This document shows positions 25,922 through 33,250 of a stretch of 64,000 nucleotides of DNA, one piece after another; positions within the stretch are counted from its first letter, which is position 1, and each line of letters opens with the position of its first letter. The stretch lies in contig NZ_JYCN01000017.1 of NCBI RefSeq assembly GCF_000876655.1, forward strand, positions 62,001 to 126,000, given 5' to 3'. The DNA comes from Arthrobacter sp. SPG23. Its GTDB lineage: Bacteria; Actinomycetota; Actinomycetes; Actinomycetales; Micrococcaceae. Under the pieces are notes generated by a model. It made no database searches and was not told the origin of the DNA. It saw only the letters and a program-made list of their open reading frames with translations. The position numbers and the translations under genes were made by a program.

Positions 25922-26125
25922 ATGAGCTACAAATATCGAACCGTCCGGGTTCGGGGTACCGAGCTGGTTGGAACGATTGCCCGGAAGCATGGCGGTGCGC
26001 CCGAAATCTACGAAACGTCCAAAGACCCGAGTACATCAGTGGTACCGGTGTTCTTCGAGGAGACGGGCGAGGTCCGGTTCTTCGACCGCTCGGTGCTGGA
26101 GGACGTCGTGAAGCCGGCCAGTTAG
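25922..26125 (+). CDS. Small conserved-looking hypothetical protein, 67 aa
   Basis: ATG 25922 has a strong AAGGAG site 5 bases upstream, and codon use is like the neighbours, so it is probably real. The 67 residues are charged and soluble with no signal peptide or membrane segment; the middle has SVVPVFFEETGEVRFFDRS. I do not recognise a family. It stands alone between the polysaccharide synthase and a degraded acetyltransferase gene. Confidence 0.65.
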   Translation: MSYKYRTVRVRGTELVGTIARKHGGAPEIYETSKDPSTSVVPVFFEETGEVRFFDRSVLEDVVKPAS

Positions 26126-26130
26126 CCGCA

Positions 26131-26457
26131 ATGGCAACGGTGGACGCGGGCCGAAGTGCCGAGCATGATGAAGCCGTGACTTCCGATGACTCTGCCAACG
26201 CCGGGACGCCACGCCGGGCCACTCCGGCAGATGCCGCGACGGTTGCCCAACTGCTCCACGACTTCAACACCGAGTTCGAGACGCCCACCCCGGGCACAGC
26301 CGAACTGACGTCGCGGCTCTCGCTGTTATTGGCGGGGGACGACGTAGTCATCGACGGCGAGGACATTGACGCCCGCCGATTTTACGAAGCGCGCGGGTTC
26401 AGCAACACGGAGCCGAACGGCACGGAGCCGATGCTGTATTACTACCGGGAGCTCTGA
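26131..26457 (+). pseudogene. GNAT acetyltransferase with internal in-frame deletion
   Basis: The 108-residue product has a recognisable GNAT N-terminus (RRATPADAATVAQLLHDFNTEF) and a GNAT C-terminus (DIDARRFYEARGFSNTEP). The central strands and the acetyl-CoA loop (R/Q-x-x-G-x-G/A), normally about 50-60 residues, are missing between LLLAGDDVV and IDGEDID. The frame is kept across the join. Without the cofactor loop it cannot be an active acetyltransferase. Start ATG 26131 or GTG 26176. A 21-bp tandem duplication covers its stop codon. Confidence 0.7.
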
Positions 26458-26479
26458 AATTACTACCGGGAGCTCTGAA
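26438..26479 (+). repeat. 21-bp perfect tandem duplication
   Basis: Bases 26438-26458 are repeated exactly at 26459-26479. The unit begins attactaccggg and ends gctctgaa, and spans the last codons and stop of the degraded GNAT gene; the second copy lies just downstream. It looks like a recent replication-slippage event. Confidence 0.95.
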
Positions 26480-26521
26480 CTGGATCCCGGGCGCCAACCG
26501 GATTCTCAAGGGAGCCCATCC

Positions 26522-27475
26522 GTGTCAGGATCAGGTATGCCCCACCGCCTGATGCTGCTGGACACTGCCTCTCTGTACTTCCGCGCGTTCTACGGCGTGC
26601 CCGACACGATCCGCCGCGCCGACGGCACTCCGGTGAACGCCGTGCGCGGCCTGCTCGACATGATCGCGCGGCTCACCACGGATTACCAGGCGACGCACCT
26701 CGTTGCCTGCTGGGACGATGACTGGCGTCCGCAGTGGCGGGTGGACCTCATCCCGAGCTACAAGTCGCACCGGGTGGCAGAGATAGTGGCCGGTGGTCCC
26801 GACATCGAAGTGGTGCCGGAAGCGCTGGAAGCGCAGATCCCGATGATCCGTCGCGTGCTTGAGCTCGCCGGCATCGCCGTCGTGGGGGCTGCTGAACATG
26901 AGGCCGACGACGTCGTCGGCACCTATGCCAGCCAGGCCGGCGTTCCGGTGGACGTGGTCACGGGAGACCGCGATCTCTTCCAGGTGGTCAGCGACGACCG
27001 CGGCGTGCGGGTGATCTACACCGCGCGCGGCATGAGGAACCTCGAGGTCGTCACCGACGCGGTAATCGTCGGCAAGTACCGCGTGCTGCCCGAGCAGTAT
27101 GCCGACTACGCGATCCTGCGCGGCGACACCTCCGACGGGCTGCCCGGCGTCACCGGCATCGGCGAGAAGACCGCCGCGTCGCTGCTCGGGGAGTACGGCA
27201 CCCTCGAACTCCTGCTCGAGGCGGCGGCGGATTCGCAGAGCGGGCTGTCCGCGCCCGTACGGGCGAAACTCGCAGCGGCCACGGACTACCTCACAGTGGC
27301 ACCCGCCGTCGTGAACGTCGTTCGCGACCTCGGGCTGCCGACCCTCGAGGAGGCGGGCGCGCAGCTGCACCCTATAGTCGGCGACTCGCGCGCGGACCTC
27401 GAAAGTCTGGCCACCGAATGGAACCTTGGCGGCTCAGTCAAGCGGCTTCTCGACGCGCTGGACCGACGGCACTGA
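26522..27475 (+). CDS. 5'-3' exonuclease (PIN/FEN-type, stand-alone)
   Basis: A 317-residue protein like the 5' nuclease domain of DNA polymerase I but without a polymerase. The N-terminal LMLLDTASLYFRAFYG supplies the first metal Asp; HEADDVVGTYA and VVTGDRDLFQ supply the acidic cluster near residues 125-150; GDTSDGLPGVTGIGEKTAASLL is the helix-3-turn-helix DNA clamp. Such small exonucleases are common in actinobacteria beside polA and remove RNA primers or flaps. GTG 26522 has AAGGGAG at 7-base spacing; ATG 26537 is the alternative. Confidence 0.88.
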   Translation: MSGSGMPHRLMLLDTASLYFRAFYGVPDTIRRADGTPVNAVRGLLDMIARLTTDYQATHLVACWDDDWRPQWRVDLIPSYKSHRVAEIVAGGPDIEVVPEALEAQIPMIRRVLELAGIAVVGAAEHEADDVVGTYASQAGVPVDVVTGDRDLFQVVSDDRGVRVIYTARGMRNLEVVTDAVIVGKYRVLPEQYADYAILRGDTSDGLPGVTGIGEKTAASLLGEYGTLELLLEAAADSQSGLSAPVRAKLAAATDYLTVAPAVVNVVRDLGLPTLEEAGAQLHPIVGDSRADLESLATEWNLGGSVKRLLDALDRRH

Positions 27476-27519
27476 GGGCTTTCTGACGGGCGAAGGAACG
27501 GTTGAGTCGTTTCGTCTTT

Positions 27520-28287
27520 TCAGAAGAGCGTAATGCCGCTGAGTTCGGCGAGTTTGTCAGTGAGCCGGTCTTGGAAATCGGTGTCGTTGACTTCCGGGGC
27601 GGGGTCCCGCTGCTGGCGGTGGTACCAGTACTTGCCGGACATCAAGGCAGCGGGGTCATTGCTGACGGCGAGCCAGCTCTGCGTGTCGTGGCCCATGGCG
27701 AGGTCGTCAGGGGCGCTGGCACCGCCCATCCTGGTGGGCACCCAGCCGGGGTCAACGGAGTTGCTGAGCACGTCGGGCCAGTGCCGGGCGACGGCGGCGG
27801 AGAGCGCGGAAACGTGGAGCTTGCTCTCGGAGTACGCCGCGCTGGCATTCCAGCGCCGTTCGGTCCACTCGATGTCGCGGAGGTTGCCGCCGGCCCCGAG
27901 GTGCATGCCGCTGCTGACGTAGATCAGGCGGCCGGGCCGCTGGATCAGTGCGGTGAGTATGTAGGGGGCGAGCACGTTGACGGCCAGGGTGCGGGAGTGT
28001 CCCTCCGGAGTCGAAACGCGTCCATGCGGGAGGTAGACGCCGGCGTTATGGATGATGGCGTCCATCCGCCCGTGCTCGTTGACCTGCTCGGCGAGGTCCA
28101 GGGTTTCGACGGCGCTGCTGAGGTCACCAATCACGACGCCGGCCGCTTGCGGCGCGACTTCATCCAAGGCGGCCGCGCGTTCCCTGGTGCGGGCGTGCAG
28201 CAGGACCTCATGGCCTTCGTTGAGAAGCGTCCGGGCATTGGCAAGGCCGAGTCCGTCCGTCGAGCCGGTGATGAAAATGCGAGCCAT
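27520..28287 (-). CDS. SDR family oxidoreductase
   Basis: A 255-residue short-chain dehydrogenase. The cofactor motif TGSTDGLGLANA is near residue 7, DLSS near 55, IHNAGVYLP near 80, SSG near 125 and the catalytic Y-x3-K in AAYSESKLH near 152. The C-terminal part with the DPGWVPTRMGG loop resembles retinol-dehydrogenase-like SDRs of actinobacteria; substrate unknown. It ends 44 bases from the convergent exonuclease gene and starts 39 bases downstream of the LacI gene on the same strand, so it may be co-transcribed with the regulator. Confidence 0.83.
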   Translation of the reverse strand: MARIFITGSTDGLGLANARTLLNEGHEVLLHARTRERAAALDEVAPQAAGVVIGDLSSAVETLDLAEQVNEHGRMDAIIHNAGVYLPHGRVSTPEGHSRTLAVNVLAPYILTALIQRPGRLIYVSSGMHLGAGGNLRDIEWTERRWNASAAYSESKLHVSALSAAVARHWPDVLSNSVDPGWVPTRMGGASAPDDLAMGHDTQSWLAVSNDPAALMSGKYWYHRQQRDPAPEVNDTDFQDRLTDKLAELSGITLF

Positions 28288-28326
28288 GAGGGTCCTTTTC
28301 GTGGGCAGCGAGTCGGCCGTTTAACG

Positions 28327-29349
28327 TCAGTGCGTCAATGCCGGCGCGGTGCTGTTGCGGACCACCAGGCGCGGGGTCAGCACTTCGGTGCGTTGGGGCA
28401 GGGAGGGCTCCGCCATGCGTTCGAGGAGCAGCCGGGCAGCGCGAACGCCGACGTCACGGCTTACGGGGTCAACGCTCGTGAGGGAAAGGTGCCGGATTCC
28501 GGCCAGGTAGGTGTTGTCATAGCCGACGAGTGAGAGCTGTGCGGGGACGCGCATGCCGTGGTCGTCTGCGGACGAGAGCGCCCCGACGGCGAGGACGTCG
28601 TTGGCGGCGAGCACCGCCGTGGGTGGCCGCCCGCTGTCGATGAGGCTGTTCATTGCCTCGAAGCCGGAATGTTCGCTCAGGTCCGTGTGCACCACGCGGA
28701 TCTGCTCCTGGAGGCCATGGCTGGCCATCGTGTCCTGATAGGACTTGGCCCGCAAGGCGGCTGAGCCGGTGGACGCAGTGAGGTAGGCGATGTCCTTGTG
28801 GCCGAGGCTGATCAGGTGTTCGACGGCGATACGCGCCCCGGCGACGTCGTCGTTGGTGACGAGGTCCGCGGAGGGAAGCTCGAATGCGCGTGCCCCGACA
28901 ACAACGGTCGGGGTATGCGCGGTGGCGCGCAACAGGTCGTCGTCGGTCTGCACGTCTCCGGCGATAATGAGCCCGTCCACTCGGAGTTCCATGAATGCAG
29001 ACACCGGGCTCTCGCCCGGCCGGGCCAGGTAGGTCGGATCGCTGAGGACCATGCGCAGGTTCTGCTCGCCGAGTACGCTCTGCAGCCCGTCGAGCAGTTC
29101 CACGAACCAGGGATTTGCCAGATCATCCAGCAGTACCCCGACAATGCGGGTACGTCCGCTGGCCAGCCAACGGGCAGCATTGCTGGGTCGGTAGTCGAGT
29201 TCTGCGATGGCCTCGGCAACAGCCTGCCGCTTTTCCGCGCTGACTTTGGGGGAGTCCCGCAGCACCAGCGAAACGAGGGCGCGGGAGACACCGGCCACCC
29301 TCGCGACGTCGTATATCGTGGCGCGTTTGGACGCTTCCTGGTGCTTCAC
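28327..29349 (-). CDS. LacI-family transcriptional regulator
   Basis: A 340-residue LacI protein. The helix-turn-helix is TIYDVARVAGVSRALVSLVLR (near 12-32), followed by the hinge YRPSNAARWLASGRT and a periplasmic-binding-protein-type sugar domain. GTG 29349 is chosen because it begins the HTH and GGAG lies just upstream; earlier frame extension reads through a terminator hairpin. It lies next to a sugar-porter gene whose promoter carries a perfect LacI-type palindrome, so it probably represses that transporter in the absence of its sugar or polyol. Confidence 0.87.
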   Translation of the reverse strand: MKHQEASKRATIYDVARVAGVSRALVSLVLRDSPKVSAEKRQAVAEAIAELDYRPSNAARWLASGRTRIVGVLLDDLANPWFVELLDGLQSVLGEQNLRMVLSDPTYLARPGESPVSAFMELRVDGLIIAGDVQTDDDLLRATAHTPTVVVGARAFELPSADLVTNDDVAGARIAVEHLISLGHKDIAYLTASTGSAALRAKSYQDTMASHGLQEQIRVVHTDLSEHSGFEAMNSLIDSGRPPTAVLAANDVLAVGALSSADDHGMRVPAQLSLVGYDNTYLAGIRHLSLTSVDPVSRDVGVRAARLLLERMAEPSLPQRTEVLTPRLVVRNSTAPALTH

Positions 29350-29389
29350 TTCACTCCCGGACGATCGGCCGCTTTCTGCAGGTAAGCGT

Positions 29390-29428
29390 ATCGCGGCCGG
29401 GGCGGCACTCTGCCGCCCCGGCCGCGAT
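29390..29428 (-). terminator. 18-bp hairpin, terminator of the sugar-porter gene
   Basis: Perfect stem 29390-29407 / 29411-29428 (atcgcggccggggcggca and its complement) with loop ctc. It lies 37 bases after the sugar-porter stop and upstream of the LacI gene, both on minus. On minus no strong T-tract follows, but the stem is very stable. Confidence 0.7.
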
Positions 29429-29464
29429 CGACATGGTTGTCTGGCTGGGGGAGATGGGCGGACC

Positions 29465-30925
29465 CTAGTTGGCCGCGGCCTTCGCGCCCGGCGCCGTTGC
29501 GGGCGCGATGACGGGCAGGCTGCCGGTGCGGAAGTGCACCTCCAGTTCTTCCAGCGACTGTCCCATGGTCTCGGGAACAAACTTGGACACGAAGACCAGG
29601 GAAGCGATGTTCACCAGGACGAACACAGCGAACGTTCCCGTCGAGCCCAATGCCACAACGAGGATCGGGAACAGGAAGGAGATGCCGGCATTGACAGTCC
29701 AGAGGGCAAAGACTGCGATGCCCATGGCAAAGCCGCGGATGGCCATCGGGAAGATCTCCGAAAGGAGGAGCCAGACGCAGGTGCCGATAAAACACTGCAC
29801 GAAAGCGACGAACAGCATCATGGCGGCCAGGATGGTGTAGCTGACGAAATCCGACTGCGGCAGCATGAAGACGACGGCGAGGATCGCCTGGGAGGCGACG
29901 ACGCCGGAGAACCCGATGACAAGCATGCGGCGCCGCCCGATGAAGCCGAGCAGGTAGATGCCGAGGACGGTCATCAGCACCGAAGTCACGCCCACCGCGA
30001 CGGTGGCTACCAGTGATGCGCTGACGCCCAGTCCGCTGCGCTCCAGGATGGTGGGTGCGTAGTAGTTCACCGTGTTGATGCCGGTTGCCTGCTGGACCAC
30101 GGCCAGGCCGATGCCGATCCACAGCAGCTTGCGCATCCACGGATTGTTCTTCAGGTCACGCCATGCGTGCGAGCGCTCAGTCTTTGCGGTGGTGGCGGAT
30201 TCCACGATTTCCTTGTATTCGAAATCGGCTTCCTCGGGGCTGCGGCTGAGGTCGAGAATGCGACGGCTGTCCGCAAACCGTTCCCGGATCGCGAACCAGC
30301 GGGGCGATTCCGGTAGGATGAGCATGCCGATCAGCAGGGCGATTGCGGGGAGGGAGGCCACGCCCAGCATGAGGCGCCAGACCTCGGGATCATGGATCAG
30401 CGTGTCAAGAAGGGCGTTGATGGCGAAGGCAAGCATCTGGCCGGTCACGATCATGAGTTCATTGATGGTGACCATGCGGCCGCGCAGGTGTGCCGGCGCC
30501 ATTTCTGCCAGGTAGAGGGGGCAGGTGACGGCTGCGGCTCCAACGCCGAGGCCCAGGATAACTCGGGCCACAACCATGAAGCCGACAGTCGGTGCAATCG
30601 CGCAACCCAGGGCGCCGACAAGGAAGAGCAGCGCGCAAACAAGGAGCGTGCCGCGGCGGCCGAGCGTATCGGCCAGCCTGCCACCGCTCAGCGCGCCGAC
30701 CGCCGCACCCGGGAACAGCAGGGCACTGACCACGGTGGCTTCTTCGACCGGGCTCATGCTCAGTGAATCCTGCATGTAGAGCAATGCGCCGGAGATAACC
30801 CCGGTGTCGTAGCCGAAGAGAAGGCCGCCGAGAGTGGAGATGACAGTAAGGCGGGTCAGATACCCGCGATGCTTGGAGCCGGGTTTGTTCCCCGGTGCGG
30901 TGGGGTGTGCTGCGTGCAACGACAT
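29465..30925 (-). CDS. Sugar porter family MFS transporter (polyol/inositol/hexose type)
   Basis: A 486-residue, 12-helix member of the sugar porter family. Diagnostic motifs: GGLLFGYDTGVISGAL in helix 1, GRLADTLGRRGTLL in loop 2-3, PESPRWFAIRERF after helix 6, QQATGINTVNYYAPTI in helix 7, and VPETMGQSLEELE at the end. These are shared with XylE, GalP and IolT. ATG 30925 has GAGGAAG upstream. The promoter holds a 14-bp LacI-type operator, and the LacI gene lies directly downstream, so uptake is probably substrate-induced. The sugar cannot be told. Confidence 0.88.
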   Translation of the reverse strand: MSLHAAHPTAPGNKPGSKHRGYLTRLTVISTLGGLLFGYDTGVISGALLYMQDSLSMSPVEEATVVSALLFPGAAVGALSGGRLADTLGRRGTLLVCALLFLVGALGCAIAPTVGFMVVARVILGLGVGAAAVTCPLYLAEMAPAHLRGRMVTINELMIVTGQMLAFAINALLDTLIHDPEVWRLMLGVASLPAIALLIGMLILPESPRWFAIRERFADSRRILDLSRSPEEADFEYKEIVESATTAKTERSHAWRDLKNNPWMRKLLWIGIGLAVVQQATGINTVNYYAPTILERSGLGVSASLVATVAVGVTSVLMTVLGIYLLGFIGRRRMLVIGFSGVVASQAILAVVFMLPQSDFVSYTILAAMMLFVAFVQCFIGTCVWLLLSEIFPMAIRGFAMGIAVFALWTVNAGISFLFPILVVALGSTGTFAVFVLVNIASLVFVSKFVPETMGQSLEELEVHFRTGSLPVIAPATAPGAKAAAN

Positions 30926-31014
30926 TGTTGACTTCCTCGGATCGTTTGTCCCGTCCAACTGGACCGTCGGTGGGGGTCCCGGCGAGTGCGCCAGGTCACG
31001 TGCTGCCACCAACG

Positions 31015-31028
31015 TTAGAGCGCTCTAA
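31015..31028 (-). promoter_or_regulatory. LacI-type operator of the sugar-porter gene
   Basis: Perfect 14-bp palindrome ttagagcgctctaa with the central CG typical of LacI-family operators, 90 bases upstream of the sugar-porter ATG. Matching regulator lies adjacent at 28327-29349. Confidence 0.7.
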
Positions 31029-31131
31029 TAAAGGAGTCAAGACTTTGTGCTGACATGCGGTCAAAGAGTGCAGCTGTCAGGGCGGCACCGAGCAGGGACA
31101 ATGGAAGCAAAGCCAACGGAATGAGAACACC

Positions 31132-31596
31132 ATGACCACGCTCAAAGAACGCCTCCACGGCGACGTCGTGATCCACATGAAAGACCGGAACAAGGTGGCG
31201 CTCACCACGGTGCGCAATGTACTCGGCGAGATCGAAACACGCGAGAAGTCGGGCAAGACCCCGATCGAACTGGACGACGCCCAGGTAACCGGCCTGCTGC
31301 AGAAGGAAGCGGCCAAACGCCGCGACACAGCGAAGATCTACACCGAAGCCGGCGAAGCCGATCGCGCTGCGGCGGAAATCGCCGAAGCCGAGGTCATCGA
31401 GGCCTACCTGCCCAAAGCACTGACGCGGGACGAGGTGGAGGCCATTGTCGACGAGGCCATCGCCGGGCTGAAGGCCGAAGGCCAGGAGCCGTCCATGCGG
31501 CAGATGGGCGCCGTGATGAAGCCGGTCACAGCCAAGGTCGCGGGTCGCTTTGACGGCAAGACCGTCAGCGAGATCGTCCGGAGCCGCCTCGCCTAG
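31132..31596 (+). CDS. GatB/YqeY domain-containing protein
   Basis: A 154-residue YqeY-like protein: LKERLHGDVVIHMKDRNKVALTTVRN at the N-terminus, the middle EAEVIEAYLPKALTRDEVEAIV, and a C-terminal MRQMGAVMKPVTAKVAGRFDGKTVSEIVR. The last part corresponds to the tRNA-binding tail domain of GatB. Such free-standing proteins are widespread; their exact role, perhaps tRNA-dependent amidation or quality control, is not established. Monocistronic, divergent from the sugar porter. Confidence 0.9.
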   Translation: MTTLKERLHGDVVIHMKDRNKVALTTVRNVLGEIETREKSGKTPIELDDAQVTGLLQKEAAKRRDTAKIYTEAGEADRAAAEIAEAEVIEAYLPKALTRDEVEAIVDEAIAGLKAEGQEPSMRQMGAVMKPVTAKVAGRFDGKTVSEIVRSRLA

Positions 31597-31710
31597 CACG
31601 GTGGGTGGAGCCTGCCCCGGGTCGCAGCCGCACGGGCACTGGTGAACGCAGGCCGAGGGGACGAGAATAGGCTCGTGCTCCCACCTCGCCCCGGCGGGGA
31701 CGTCAACGCG

Positions 31711-32979
31711 ATGAGCGCCGCCGCCCGAAGGATTCAGCGCATCTATCTCACGTTGACGCTGGGCAATACCGTTGCGGCTTCCTTCATCTGGGGTATCAAC
31801 ACCCTCTTCCTGCTGGATGCCGGGCTCAGTAACCTCGAGGCCTTCGCCGCGAATGCCTTCTTCACGGCGGGCATGGTGCTGTTCGAGGTTCCCACCGGGG
31901 TGGTTGCCGACGGCTGGGGGCGCCGCGTTTCGTTCCTGCTCGGCACGGTGACCCTGGCGGTATCCACCTACTTCTACTATCTGCTCTGGCAGCTTTCCGC
32001 CACGTTCTGGTGGTGGGCACTGGTGTCGGTCCTGCTCGGTCTGGGCTTCACCTTTTTCTCGGGCGCGGTGGAGGCCTGGCTGGTGGACGCGTTGCGTTTC
32101 TCGGGCTACGAAGGCGGCCTCGAGGCGGTGCTCGGGCGCGGAGTGATGGTGTCGGGTGTTGCGATGCTCGTGGGTTCGGTGGCTGGCGGCGTGATCGCGC
32201 AGGTTACGAACCTCGGTGTGCCGTTCCTGATCCGAGTAGGGGTGCTGCTGGCGATGTTCATCGTGGCCTTCCGGCTGATGCACGACGTCGGGTTCACGCC
32301 GGAGCGTTCGGCCCACCCGGTGCGGGCGGTCCGTACCGTCCTTGCCGCCTCGATCGAGAACGGTTTGAAGAACCCGCCCGTGCGTTACGTGATGTTGGCC
32401 GCGCCGTTCAGCGCCGGCGTCGGGATCTACGTTTTCTATGCCTTGCAGCCCTACCTGCTGGAGCTCTTTGGCGACCCTAAGGCCTACTCCGTGGCGGGGC
32501 TGGCGGCGGCAGTTGTGGCCGGAGCCGAGGTGCTCGGCGGCTGGCTGGCGCCGCGGATCCGGCGCCTGGTGCGAAAGCGCACCACCGTGTTGATCATTAG
32601 CGTCGGGCTTGCCGCACTGATTTTGGTGGTGCTCGGGTTCACCCGGATGTTCTGGGCGGCGCTGGCCCTGCTGACACTCTGGGCGGTGGTGGACGCCGCG
32701 GGCGTCCCCGTGCGGCAGGCCTACCTCAACGACATGATCGCCTCGAAACAGCGGGCAACCGTGCTGAGCTTCGACTCACTCATCGGCTCTAGCGGCGGCG
32801 TGGTGGTGCAGCCTCTGCTCGGCCGCGCAGCCGATGCCTACGGCTACGCGGCCTCGCTGGCGATCGGCGGCCTGATCCAACTGGTCTCCGTGCCCTTCCT
32901 GGTAGCGAGCCGCCGCCAGGGATCCCCGGCCGATCTGGCCAACGTCCCCGTAAAGACGGACGAGACAGACGAGTTGTGA
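31711..32979 (+). CDS. MFS transporter
   Basis: About 422 residues with 10-12 hydrophobic segments. The loop 2-3 motif VPTGVVADGWGRRVSF matches the MFS pattern; VRQAYLNDMIASKQRATVLSF in the second half resembles drug/efflux-type MFS proteins. Substrate unknown. ATG 31711 is one of three possible starts; GTG 31675 and GTG 31642 are in frame and none has a strong ribosome site. Its stop overlaps the GTG start of a truncated glyoxalase-like gene (GTGA). Confidence 0.8.
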   Translation: MSAAARRIQRIYLTLTLGNTVAASFIWGINTLFLLDAGLSNLEAFAANAFFTAGMVLFEVPTGVVADGWGRRVSFLLGTVTLAVSTYFYYLLWQLSATFWWWALVSVLLGLGFTFFSGAVEAWLVDALRFSGYEGGLEAVLGRGVMVSGVAMLVGSVAGGVIAQVTNLGVPFLIRVGVLLAMFIVAFRLMHDVGFTPERSAHPVRAVRTVLAASIENGLKNPPVRYVMLAAPFSAGVGIYVFYALQPYLLELFGDPKAYSVAGLAAAVVAGAEVLGGWLAPRIRRLVRKRTTVLIISVGLAALILVVLGFTRMFWAALALLTLWAVVDAAGVPVRQAYLNDMIASKQRATVLSFDSLIGSSGGVVVQPLLGRAADAYGYAASLAIGGLIQLVSVPFLVASRRQGSPADLANVPVKTDETDEL

Positions 32980-33143
32980 ACGCCCGGATCGATCACTTGG
33001 TGAGCGCCGCCGATTCGCTGGAACAGGGTGCGGCGTGGTGCGAGGTAACATTCGGCGTCTGCTGCGCGGCATTCCGCTGCAGGCGTTCGACGTACTGCCG
33101 GCACCGTGTCCACGGCCCGGCGAAGCGGCTCCCGCCCCGCTGA
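32976..33143 (+). pseudogene. Truncated glyoxalase-like (VOC) protein, N-terminal remnant
   Basis: From GTG 32976, overlapping the MFS stop, the first 28 codons read NARIDHLVSAADSLEQGAAWCEVTFGV, the usual opening of actinobacterial glyoxalase-like (VOC, Glyoxalase_3) proteins. After this the frame turns into Cys/Arg-rich sequence and stops at residue 55. The rest of the 200-plus-residue family is missing. Translational overlap suggests the intact gene was co-translated with the MFS carrier. Family recognition rests on a short stretch. Confidence 0.5.
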
Positions 33144-33250
33144 GCGGCCCCAGCCGCGCTCACCCCGCAAGGGATTTAGTGTTGAGTGTCACTCCGGGCC
33201 GGAGTAACGTGACCCTCACCCACTCGCACCACCCTGACTCGGGAGCAACC

